Below, one piece after another: positions 1-6,443 of a stretch of 7,791 nt of DNA. This DNA comes from Candidatus Peregrinibacteria bacterium RIFCSPLOWO2_01_FULL_39_12 (GTDB lineage Bacteria > Patescibacteriota > Gracilibacteria > UBA1369 > LOWO2-01-FULL-3): NCBI GenBank assembly GCA_001787455.1, contig MFXA01000010.1, positions 1-7,791 of the forward strand. Direction: 5' to 3'. The first letter of the stretch is position 1. Each line of letters begins with the position of its first letter. A program made the position numbers and the translations under genes. The notes below the pieces were generated by a model. The model was not told the origin of the DNA. It did not search any database and saw only the letters and a list, made by a program, of their open reading frames with translations.

Positions 1-114
1 TTCGTCAAAAATAATTTCCGGAAAATGTTTTTTTAATTCTTCCTTTTTTAGTGGTTTTTGCTGATTCATTTTTATTGTTGATACATCTCTAATAATAGCA
101 TTTTTGAATTGCAT
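1..114 (-). CDS. Unidentified protein, N-terminal fragment
   Basis: A leftward reading frame enters from the left edge; only the first 38 codons are inside the window. The frame is closed by a TAA directly upstream of an ATG at 114-112, and a second in-frame ATG lies at 69-67, preceded by an A-rich leader. Neither start has a Shine-Dalgarno sequence, so the start is undecided; the shorter form begins MNQQKPLKKEELKKHF. The visible part is strongly basic and helix-prone (a KPLKKEELKKHFPE stretch) with no recognisable motif. It is divergent from tRNA-Thr, and the longer form would overlap the -35 box of the tRNA promoter. I do not recognise the family, and a chance open frame at the edge is possible. 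Confidence 0.42.
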   Translation of the reverse strand, partial: MQFKNAIIRDVSTIKMNQQKPLKKEELKKHFPEIIFDE

Positions 115-136
115 TTAGAAAGGTGTTTACTATAGA
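109..136 (+). promoter_or_regulatory. Promoter of tRNA-Thr
   Basis: A -35-like TTGCAT (109-114) and a -10-like TATAGA (131-136, within TATAGAAT) are separated by 16 bp. The -10 ends only 11 nt before the tRNA, which predicts a 5' leader of a few nucleotides. The tRNA-Tyr gene in this window has the same arrangement, TTGCAT-N16-TATAAT, which supports both. Confidence 0.55.
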
Positions 137-147
137 ATGCCGCTTGT

Positions 148-223
148 GCCACCTTAGCTCAGCTGGTAGAGCAGCTGTTTTGTAAACAGCGGGTCGTCGG
201 TTCGAGTCCGACAGGTGGCTCCA
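148..223 (+). tRNA. tRNA-Thr (anticodon UGU)
   Basis: A full cloverleaf can be folded by eye. Acceptor GCCACCT (148-154) pairs with AGGTGGC (213-219); the D stem is GCTC/GAGC; anticodon stem GCTGT/ACAGC encloses loop TTTGTAA with anticodon TGT at 181-183; T stem GTCGG/CCGAC encloses TTCGAGT. The discriminator is T220 and CCA is encoded (221-223). It reads ACA threonine codons. It lies head-on to the Fic gene, whose stop codon is only 20 bp downstream, with no obvious terminator between. Confidence 0.97.
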
Positions 224-243
224 GTAGATAGGGAACTCTCAGC

Positions 244-1599
244 CTATATTTGATCTTTCAGAGCCTGTAGCTTATCCGAAGGATAATATTTAATAAACTT
301 TCCTTCTCTTTTGGAAATGATGAATCCTTTATTTTCCAATTCTTTTAGATCCTTTGCTCCAGTCTGACGTGCAATATTATGAATTCCACTATGAGACGTG
401 ACCGTTATACTCGCTTTATCATCAGAAATGAGATGGTGTAGTAACTGTTTTTGGCGGTCATTCAGAGATATTTGGATACCTAAAACATCATCGAGTTTAT
501 GATTCTCTTTTGTTTTTCTATCAATATATGATTCAAATTCTTCAAGTGCTTGAATAATTTTCTTGATATGAAAGTCGTAAAAGTAAGTTAGGTCAAAATT
601 ATCTTGTTCGCTATAAATATACGCCATTGCATATTGCATTGGGGCACTTTTAATAACGATGGAAATAGGCACATACATAATTGTTTGATATCCTTTTTTT
701 AAAAGATACCAATAAAAAAGTGCGCGTGCTATACGACCATTACCATCAGCAAACGGATGTAAGTATCCAATCCAGAAATGTAAAAATATGGCCTTTACAA
801 CAGGGTGTATAAATTGATTAGAGTCTTTATCATTTGCAAAAGCTATTAACCTTTCCATTTCCTGCTTTAAAAAAGCCTCGTTAGGAGGTACATGCGTAAT
901 ATATTTTTCAGTCCCAATATCTCCTTGTACAACAATATCGTCGCTATCAACTCTTAATCTGCCTATTTGATCTTTTTCTATATCAGTTCCTTCTGTTAAT
1001 TGTCTATGTAATGTAAACATTAAATCTAGAGATAATTCATATTTGGTATATTCCGATTTGATAGCTGTTATGGCTTTATAGTTATTTAAAATCATTTGCT
1101 CAGAATTGTTTTTAGGTACTTTTCCTTCCAAGAGCATTTTCTTAGCTGCTGCTCTTGTAGTATGAGCGCCCTCCAATTGGCTAGACGCAATTGCCTCCTC
1201 CATAATTCCATGAACAATCAATTGATTTTCATCTGAGGAGGAAAATGACCTTGACATAATTTTTCCTCCGGCATACATATCAATTCTATGTAAATATTCA
1301 TCTGTATAACTCAGACGAATCCACTTAAAAAATCCGCCTTCTTTAGCTTTAATAATTGTATTATTTGCAATGAGGTTTCTGAATGTACGAACAGCAAGCC
1401 AACCTTCTTCTGGAGAAATTCCATAGTTTGGAATTTTATATTTTAACTTATCAAAATACAAATAATCTGGAGAATTAGCTTTTTCAAATAGACCACGAAT
1501 TTTATCATCCCTGAACAGTTCTGAAATTTGCTTTTCATCTTTATCGTTCAGAAGACTTAAATTTGGTTTTTCAATGTAATACAGCCTTGGCGTTGTCAT
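244..1599 (-). CDS. Class II Fic-family AMP-transferase with C-terminal winged helix
   Basis: Fic domain proteins typically transfer AMP from ATP to a hydroxyl side chain of a target protein; the target here is unknown. The canonical core motif HPFADGNGRIAR lies at residues 281-292, with catalytic His281 and the nucleotide-phosphate-binding Asn/Gly/Arg following. An autoinhibitory motif of the (S/T)xxxE(G/N) type, SSQLEG, lies at 139-144, upstream of the core, which makes this a class II (self-inhibited) Fic. About the first 110 residues form an N-terminal extension, and residues about 380-445 resemble a winged helix-turn-helix, as is common in free-standing Fic proteins. At 451 residues it is longer than the roughly 370 usual for the group. 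The ATG at 1599-1597 is the first possible one: an in-frame TAA lies four codons upstream. There is no Shine-Dalgarno; the start codon is part of a repeated operator-like box. Codons are visibly more A/T-rich than in the neighbours, suggesting transfer. Stops with TAG. Confidence 0.95.
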   Translation of the reverse strand: MTTPRLYYIEKPNLSLLNDKDEKQISELFRDDKIRGLFEKANSPDYLYFDKLKYKIPNYGISPEEGWLAVRTFRNLIANNTIIKAKEGGFFKWIRLSYTDEYLHRIDMYAGGKIMSRSFSSSDENQLIVHGIMEEAIASSQLEGAHTTRAAAKKMLLEGKVPKNNSEQMILNNYKAITAIKSEYTKYELSLDLMFTLHRQLTEGTDIEKDQIGRLRVDSDDIVVQGDIGTEKYITHVPPNEAFLKQEMERLIAFANDKDSNQFIHPVVKAIFLHFWIGYLHPFADGNGRIARALFYWYLLKKGYQTIMYVPISIVIKSAPMQYAMAYIYSEQDNFDLTYFYDFHIKKIIQALEEFESYIDRKTKENHKLDDVLGIQISLNDRQKQLLHHLISDDKASITVTSHSGIHNIARQTGAKDLKELENKGFIISKREGKFIKYYPSDKLQALKDQI

Positions 1600-1699
1600 G
1601 TTAAGTACATGTTAAATACGTGTTGACACTTAACATGTTATCACCATGTTAAACCAAATGCAATACTTACATGTTTAGCATATGTTAACACTTAACGTG
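1597..1699. repeat. Phased CATGTTAA box array (putative operator) at fic start
   Basis: Six copies of CATGTTAA or a one-mismatch variant start at 1597, 1608, 1634, 1645, 1670 and 1681. They form three pairs with exactly 11 bp between box starts, about one helical turn, and the pairs recur every 36-37 bp. A weaker box (CGTGTTGA) at 1619 continues the 11-bp phase. The complementary orientation, TTAACRTG, also occurs at 1630 and 1692, and TAACATGTTA (1631-1640) is a perfect palindrome. The first box contains the fic ATG. Most likely an operator for cooperative binding of a regulator, possibly the Fic protein's own winged helix; the regulator is inference. A weak leftward promoter (TTGCAT-N17-TAACAT, -10 at 1640-1635) lies inside it, so a bound protein would block fic transcription. 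Confidence 0.7.
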
Positions 1700-1704
1700 T
1701 GTAC

Positions 1705-1908
1705 TCAGGTTTCTACCTCCAACCCTTCCCTAATAGATAAAAGAGCTGGAATTACCCTTTGTTCCAGATCAACTAGCTCTCTGATGAAAACTTCATCCAC
1801 GCACCTTTTACCACCTTCAAAATTCTTAATAATCCTTCTTTTCTCTACCCTAAAGGGAAAATGGAAAATTGTGTGACCTCCGTGTCGCTCTCGTCCATTT
1901 TGCTTTAC
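1705..1908 (-). pseudogene. Possible gene remnant upstream of fic
   Basis: A leftward frame is open for 67 codons from the TAA at 1911-1909 to a TGA at 1707-1705. Its last 40 or so residues look protein-like (VDEVFIRELVDLEQRVIPAL, then more acidic helix), whereas the first part, with many His and Arg, does not. There is no in-frame ATG. An ATG at 1898-1896 in another frame encodes 17 residues and stops, so a frameshifted start is conceivable; a GTG at 1800-1798 would give a 31-residue protein. It ends just before the box array. I do not recognise it. It may be the decayed C-terminus of a gene disrupted when fic arrived, or a chance open frame. Confidence 0.3.
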
Positions 1909-1932
1909 TTAAAAATTGGGGAGTGGTATATG
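1904..1932 (+). promoter_or_regulatory. Promoter of the phosphorylase-like gene
   Basis: TTTACT (1904-1909) and TATATG (1927-1932) are separated by 17 bp, with a TG at 1924-1925 making an extended -10. Transcription would start near 1939, giving a leader of about 26 nt before the ATG at 1965. No other good match lies closer to the gene. Confidence 0.45.
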
Positions 1933-1964
1933 TTTTCTCCTTGGATTATTAACCATTATTAAAT

Positions 1965-2915
1965 ATGAATAAACGAGAGTTGGATCAAAGAATTGAGGGT
2001 GCCAGAGAAGTTGTTAAGCCTGCGGTCGGAGATAAGAAATTTTTGGCATTTGTACCCGGAACCGGGTGGGGGGACGGGCTTAAAGAAATTTTTGAACAGG
2101 ATAAAAGAATTTCTTATGGTGATTTGCATGTGCCCGGCGCGGAAAATGTTGTCGAGGGGCATAGTAAAGTAATGCAGATCGGTCATGTTGGCGATCGTCC
2201 TGTAATTGTGATGGGGCGCGTGCATCCAAATGAATCTACTAATGCCGATATCACTTTGGCAATGAGAATTGTAATTGGATCTGTAAGGGATAGTCTTGAT
2301 GGAATTATTGTTACAAACGGCGTTGGAACTTTGCACGGTCCCGTTAACCAACATTTGGGATGGCTTACAAGCACAATCCATACAGCTCTTTTGAATGCTT
2401 CAGCGTATATACATACAGGAAGACGGTCAGGGAATATCGGTACCGGCGACATTGCCGCTGTTGATAGTTTTGATACTTCAACCGTTGGACGTGATACTCC
2501 GCTTTTGGCGGGAGAATTTGTTGATTTGTATCATGGCGGATATCATAAGGAAAGTAATAGTTCTTTTGAACTTGATCGTTATTTTAAACTTGGCAGAAGG
2601 GCTGTTCTGCAAGGACAAGGTCGGGCTCCATGCGCAAGAATGGCTTTCTTGCATGGTCCGCAATTCGAAGGTCCCGCTGAAAAAATAGCCGCAAGAGCTC
2701 GCGGTTGCGATGTTATCGGGATGAGCGGATTGGAAGGATTTGCTGCGACTCACGCTGGCATCCCTTTTTCCCATTTGGTTATTGCTACAAACGGCGCTTT
2801 TGACCCGCATTCTCATGAAGGGAATCAGGCAGTAGGCAAATCACAAGCAGGTACAGCCGGCATGATTCTTAGAATATTGAGCGAAAATTGGCCTCATTGG
2901 CCTAGGAGGTTTTAA
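1965..2915 (+). CDS. Purine nucleoside phosphorylase family protein (PNP/MTAP fold)
   Basis: Probably a phosphorolytic enzyme that splits a purine nucleoside into base and pentose-1-phosphate in the cytoplasm. Family-2 PNP signatures appear in order: a Gly-rich phosphate loop PGTGWGDG (31-38) in place of GSGLGG; GRVH (84-87) matching the Arg/His phosphate ligands; VTNGVGTL (116-123) for the usual VTNAAGGL; GPQFEGPAE (231-239) with the purine-binding Glu235; IGMSG (251-255); and the base-binding TN (275-276). His284 may match the His that contacts the ribose 5'-OH in PNP, which argues for PNP rather than methylthioadenosine phosphorylase, but the alignment there is uncertain. Length 316 versus about 270-290 is slightly long. 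The usual Tyr after GRxH is Asn89, and the whole sequence is divergent, so the exact substrate is open. The start is bounded by an in-frame TAA five codons upstream. Its 3' end overlaps the convergent aminopeptidase gene by 14 bp. Confidence 0.85.
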   Translation: MNKRELDQRIEGAREVVKPAVGDKKFLAFVPGTGWGDGLKEIFEQDKRISYGDLHVPGAENVVEGHSKVMQIGHVGDRPVIVMGRVHPNESTNADITLAMRIVIGSVRDSLDGIIVTNGVGTLHGPVNQHLGWLTSTIHTALLNASAYIHTGRRSGNIGTGDIAAVDSFDTSTVGRDTPLLAGEFVDLYHGGYHKESNSSFELDRYFKLGRRAVLQGQGRAPCARMAFLHGPQFEGPAEKIAARARGCDVIGMSGLEGFAATHAGIPFSHLVIATNGAFDPHSHEGNQAVGKSQAGTAGMILRILSENWPHWPRRF

Positions 2916-4392
2916 ACCAAGCCGGACGGGCTTTTTCAGGCAATGCCGCCCATCCATGATTTAATACAGCAAGTTCTTTATCTTCTTCTCCATCTTCCGT
3001 TACCCAAATTCCGTTTTTTTGGAGGAGTTTGCCGTCCAAATATATTTCGCTGTTAATCCCTCTTAAGAGTGTGGCTATGTCCCAATGATGATTGTCCTCA
3101 CTTCTGTTTCCGTTATCAAGTTTTACCTGTTCTCCTTCGTACTCCTTCATTTCATAAGCATTTCCTAAGGCTATGTGAAAACTGCCGCTTATTTTTTCCA
3201 CCAATAACGGGTTTATTAAATGCCGTCTGATATGCGGATTTGTTCCGAATGCCAATTCCCCTATAAAATTTATTCCTTCGTCCTGACTCAATATCTCATC
3301 CAATGTTTCCTGTCCTTTTCCCGCTTTTGCCGAGATTATTTTTCCTTTCTCAAAAATTAAAACCAAATCTTCCATCATTTCAAAATCTTTATATTTAAAT
3401 TTGCCATTGGCAACTATTTTCCCTTCCGCGCTATCTTTTTTTGGAGCTGAAAATAATTCGCTTCCCGGTACGTTTTTATCAAGTATCGAACTGGCGAATG
3501 TAAATCCTTCAATATCAAAAGTTATGTCTGTTCCATTTCCATCTTTTATATGTATTTTTTTGCCTGCGTCCAGTTTTGTTTTAAGTTTTCTCTGAGCTTT
3601 TGCAATTTCTTCCCATGGCTGATCCAGCGCTTCAAAGTAAAATCTCAGGTAACTTTCGTAATCCATACCGTCCAATTCTGCGTTTTCCGGAGTCGGCACA
3701 ATGGTAGAAGTAAAATGATCTTCTCCAGATCTGTATCTGTCCATTTGCTCCGTCGTTTCCTTCCCGTATAACTTGCTTTGTCCGGGGTTAATTTTTATAG
3801 ATAGATCTCCGTTGCTTCTTACTTCTATTTTTGTAATTCCGGTAACATAAGATATCCATTCTCTAGCTAAATTTTTAAGTCCATTTTGACTTGCGTCGTT
3901 CATAAGTTCCGCCCTGAGAGACGGATTATCCATATCCACTCTAAAATTCACATTCTCTTCCAAGCAAATTTTCGCTATTTCTTCCAGCACCTGAAGATTT
4001 TGTTTTGTTCCGCATATCATTACCGTATCTCCCCGTTTTGCCTTGCTTGCTTCAAACATTGTTCTTGCCAAGCCTTTTACCAGTTCCGGATCGACTTTTA
4101 AATCTTCCACTTCCTGCAGATTATCGCCAGCAAACCTGGCTACTCTTTCGTCGTACAATATTATTTCTGAAACCGCCAATCGTATTAAATTTCTTACCTG
4201 ATAAACCGCTTCCATTTGTTCACGAAGATGAGTTTCGGGAGGTGTTTGCGCTTCCGAAGAAACTCTTTCCAGCCTTTCTATGGCATCACCAAGTGTTTTT
4301 CCTAGTAATTGCCTAGAATAATATTCGTCTGTCACCAGTCCGACAAAGATGTCTTCCGCCCTTGTTTTGGTTGATTCAAATTCCAACGGCAT
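2902..4392 (-). CDS. M29-family metallo-aminopeptidase
   Basis: A cytoplasmic two-metal exopeptidase that removes N-terminal residues from peptides, related to Thermus AmpT and AmpS. All the M29 metal ligands can be placed with the family spacing: Glu312 (in GSELFSAP), Glu379 (in GELAFGTNP), His406 (in SFHIALGNAY), His436 and Asp438 (in HHWD). Tyr413 matches the conserved active-site Tyr seven residues after the first His. The preceding GTDITF (287-292) is also typical. At 496 residues it exceeds the usual 370-410: roughly the first 100 residues are a charged, helical N-terminal extension before the common fold. The ATG follows an in-frame TAA four codons upstream and has no Shine-Dalgarno. 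It has its own strong promoter and divergent orientation from the 307-residue gene. It ends with TAG inside the 3' end of the phosphorylase gene. Confidence 0.93.
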   Translation of the reverse strand: MPLEFESTKTRAEDIFVGLVTDEYYSRQLLGKTLGDAIERLERVSSEAQTPPETHLREQMEAVYQVRNLIRLAVSEIILYDERVARFAGDNLQEVEDLKVDPELVKGLARTMFEASKAKRGDTVMICGTKQNLQVLEEIAKICLEENVNFRVDMDNPSLRAELMNDASQNGLKNLAREWISYVTGITKIEVRSNGDLSIKINPGQSKLYGKETTEQMDRYRSGEDHFTSTIVPTPENAELDGMDYESYLRFYFEALDQPWEEIAKAQRKLKTKLDAGKKIHIKDGNGTDITFDIEGFTFASSILDKNVPGSELFSAPKKDSAEGKIVANGKFKYKDFEMMEDLVLIFEKGKIISAKAGKGQETLDEILSQDEGINFIGELAFGTNPHIRRHLINPLLVEKISGSFHIALGNAYEMKEYEGEQVKLDNGNRSEDNHHWDIATLLRGINSEIYLDGKLLQKNGIWVTEDGEEDKELAVLNHGWAALPEKARPAWFKTS

Positions 4393-4453
4393 AGAAAAAT
4401 TTATTTATTAATGTTTTTTTCATATACTTAGGTAAAGATGGATCAAAGGTGTA

Positions 4454-4482
4454 ATTATCTATACAATTTGAGTGTTTGTCAA
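4454..4482 (-). promoter_or_regulatory. Strong sigma70-type promoter of the aminopeptidase
   Basis: On the leftward strand a perfect TTGACA (4482-4477) is followed after 17 bp by GATAAT (4459-4454), five of six matches to TATAAT. Transcription would begin near 4447 and leave a leader of about 55 nt. This is the best promoter match in the window. Confidence 0.72.
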
Positions 4483-4541
4483 GGGTTCATGATTGGAGTT
4501 TGAGATGGGGAGGCGATTTGGGAGACGGTTTTATGTTTTTA

Positions 4542-4570
4542 TTGACATGTCTGTTTATTTATCGTAACTT
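4542..4570 (+). promoter_or_regulatory. Promoter of the unknown/PHP gene pair
   Basis: A perfect TTGACA (4542-4547) stands 17 bp before a weaker -10, TAACTT (4565-4570). The predicted start near 4577 leaves about 24 nt to the ATG at 4601. It is back-to-back with the aminopeptidase promoter, with about 60 bp between their -35 boxes. No second promoter is evident before the PHP gene. Confidence 0.5.
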
Positions 4571-4600
4571 AAGCCCCTGTTTTTTAAAAGTTAAATTTTT

Positions 4601-5524
4601 ATGGGAGAGAAGACAGATAGAAGAAGAGACAAGGCAATAGAAGCTCCCGTAGAAGCGGCTGTTGCCAGGGTAGAGAGTGAAGGAGATACCGGTGATGCGG
4701 CGTGTGCGGTGAATTGCAGTTGCGTTGGTACCGGCACACAATGTGTCACTTCGCTTGCGTTAAATGGAGATGGTGCGACCGAAGGTGCTGAAAGGGAACT
4801 TCCTTCCGATGAAGAATTGCGTAAAAATTTTCGAGTACATCTTGATAAGGCTGAAGCAGACGGTGATATAGACGTGCTTACACGCCTGATTATTGCAAAT
4901 ATTGGTGATGCAAACAGATATCAGGTTGCTACGCATGTATTGTTTGGCATTGGCATTGCTGAAGAAGGGGCAAAACCTGAGGCGTTTTCTGCTATTTCCG
5001 CGTTATTGCTTCAAGAACATTCTCCCGGGGAAGATGGCTGGTTTTTGGATAAATATTCTGTTGAGCCGATTAATATCTATAACGAAGAGACTGCTCATAC
5101 TGACGCTTACGAAGAACACCAACGTTATGTTTATCGTCTTGCAGAATTAAAACGTTATTTAGTGGGTTTTATAATGGGGCATATGGTGCCTTTTAAAAAG
5201 GATCCTATTGCTGCGTTTTTTATTTTAAGCACCATAAAACCATCTCCTGCCATACAAACAAGTGTGGTGGAGGAACTTCAATCCGGTGGAATGGTGGTAA
5301 GGGATGCTTTAACAGTGTTGAAAAATATGAAAGCTCACTATTATTTGGCACTTCTTATCGTACAGGCCGAGACAGGGACTATCAGAAAATCTTGTGCTGC
5401 GTATATGGATATGTATCTTTCTGAAATTACCGATACTGAGACCTTGCAGGTATTAACTCAATGCAGATTTCCGGTTGCTGAAGCGGCTAGGAAGAAGCTG
5501 GAGGAAAGAGGTGATCGAACATAA
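4601..5524 (+). CDS. Unrecognised 307-residue helical protein with N-terminal Cys cluster
   Basis: I do not recognise the family. Residues 1-75 look disordered: charged, rich in Ala, Glu and Gly, with four cysteines in C35-x3-C39-x-C41-x6-C48, which could bind metal or form disulfides. There is no signal peptide, so the former is likelier if either is. Residues about 75-307 appear all-helical, with alternating hydrophobic and charged segments such as DVLTRLIIANIGDANRYQVA (91-110), suggestive of HEAT/TPR-like stacked helices and a possible protein-binding role; this is inference. The ATG is fixed by an in-frame TAA three codons upstream. The stop is 12 bp before the PHP gene, with no terminator or promoter seen between, so the two are probably co-transcribed. 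Coding is supported by length and consistent composition. Confidence 0.75.
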   Translation: MGEKTDRRRDKAIEAPVEAAVARVESEGDTGDAACAVNCSCVGTGTQCVTSLALNGDGATEGAERELPSDEELRKNFRVHLDKAEADGDIDVLTRLIIANIGDANRYQVATHVLFGIGIAEEGAKPEAFSAISALLLQEHSPGEDGWFLDKYSVEPINIYNEETAHTDAYEEHQRYVYRLAELKRYLVGFIMGHMVPFKKDPIAAFFILSTIKPSPAIQTSVVEELQSGGMVVRDALTVLKNMKAHYYLALLIVQAETGTIRKSCAAYMDMYLSEITDTETLQVLTQCRFPVAEAARKKLEERGDRT

Positions 5525-5536
5525 TAAATTTTCAAA

Positions 5537-6415
5537 ATGATATTTCGGTGTGATCCACATTTGCATTCGGGACCTTGTCCATGGAGCAATGAATGGCATG
5601 GGGGCAGTCCCGAAAGTATGGCCGAGGGGATTGTAAGGGCGGGGGTGGATGCCTATGCGGTAACAAATCACCAAGGGTTTTATCCTGAAGCGGCTGCCTG
5701 CGTAGAAGAAGAGGTTGCGCGTTTGCTTGATGGAACCGGCAAAAAAATTCTTATGATAACCGGCACTGAACTTTCATTCGATTTTGATGGTCGCAGATTT
5801 CATGCAAATCATCTTTGCAAGGACAGATTCCCTACGGGTAGTGCACCGGAAATTTCCAAGTTGCCATGTTCGTTTGCCGATATTGCGCAAATTAGAAAAG
5901 ATTATCCCGGAGTTACAATTTTAAATCATCCGGTAAGAAGAGCCGGCGATGCAAAAAGGTTGGATCGCATGAGTGGTTTTGTTCGTGATTCTGGGTTGTT
6001 TGAAGGGCTAGAAGTGGCAAATGGCGCAATCTTACAAAATGTTGCGAGGCATCGTAATCCAAGACCCGTGCTTTCAAGCGCTCCAATCCAATTATTCCAA
6101 CAATTACGAGGAAGAGACTTAAATATTGCGGCAATTGGAAGTAGTGATGCGCATAGGGGGTTTAATAAAATCCCGTTGGCTGATGATGGTGCTGAAGATT
6201 TACAAGGTTTAAATTTGTATGATCCCGATAATCAGGTTGGGAGCGCCGTTACAGAATACTGTGCCGAAACTCCTGAAGGAATATTTGAGGAGATTCGCGG
6301 CGGCAGAACGTGTGCCGTTGCCATACATCAAGAAATAAGAAGCTTGGTGCGCGTGGCGATAAATGGTCTTTCATTAAATGGACTGCATCGCTATGTGCGG
6401 GTACAGGAGGGCTAA
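5537..6415 (+). CDS. PHP-domain metal-dependent phosphoesterase
   Basis: PHP (polymerase and histidinol phosphatase) enzymes hydrolyse phosphoesters using a two- or three-metal centre. The motifs appear in order: HLH (8-10), VTNH (42-45) for the usual TDH, GTE (76-78), His89 or His92 (HANHL), NHP (130-132) and the terminal SDAH (203-206). Two departures are visible: Asp is replaced by Asn44, and the Asp usually found five residues after the first HxH is Pro15. All the His, Glu and final Asp ligands are kept, so the enzyme is probably active. Residues about 207-292 follow the metal-binding core and carry no motif I know. Length 292 is typical of stand-alone PHP proteins of the YciV/RNase AM type, but substrates vary (nucleotides, RNA ends, histidinol phosphate) and cannot be fixed here. 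In-frame TAA four codons upstream; no Shine-Dalgarno. Likely second gene of an operon. Confidence 0.88.
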   Translation: MIFRCDPHLHSGPCPWSNEWHGGSPESMAEGIVRAGVDAYAVTNHQGFYPEAAACVEEEVARLLDGTGKKILMITGTELSFDFDGRRFHANHLCKDRFPTGSAPEISKLPCSFADIAQIRKDYPGVTILNHPVRRAGDAKRLDRMSGFVRDSGLFEGLEVANGAILQNVARHRNPRPVLSSAPIQLFQQLRGRDLNIAAIGSSDAHRGFNKIPLADDGAEDLQGLNLYDPDNQVGSAVTEYCAETPEGIFEEIRGGRTCAVAIHQEIRSLVRVAINGLSLNGLHRYVRVQEG

Positions 6416-6443
6416 AAAATTTTAATACGGATTGTAAATCTCT

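Noticed and set aside
196..223. Integration site at the tRNA-Thr 3' end (att duplicate on the far side of fic)
   Set aside because: I looked for a second copy of the T-arm/acceptor sequence between 1600 and 1960 and found none; there is also no integrase.
1597..1699. CRISPR array or plasmid-type replication iterons
   Set aside because: Units are only 36-37 bp with no constant repeat plus unique spacers, and no Cas or Rep gene is present; the location at a promoter favours an operator.
1682..1876. Rightward 64-codon open frame upstream of the phosphorylase gene
   Set aside because: It begins inside the box array, has a Ser/Thr/Leu-rich composition typical of an antisense reading, and lies opposite the more protein-like leftward frame.
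1848..1898. ATG-started 17-residue frame that could be the front of the remnant by frameshift
   Set aside because: Too short to judge; joining it to the 1705-1908 frame needs an assumed frameshift with no homology to back it.
1959..2816. Leftward and second-frame open readings inside the phosphorylase gene (1959-2381, 2183-2452, 2395-2688, 2478-2816)
   Set aside because: They are shadows of the PNP-family gene, whose own frame carries ordered family motifs.
3401..4316. Rightward open frames opposite the aminopeptidase
   Set aside because: They are antisense readings of the M29 gene; Phe/Leu/Pro-rich composition and no motifs.
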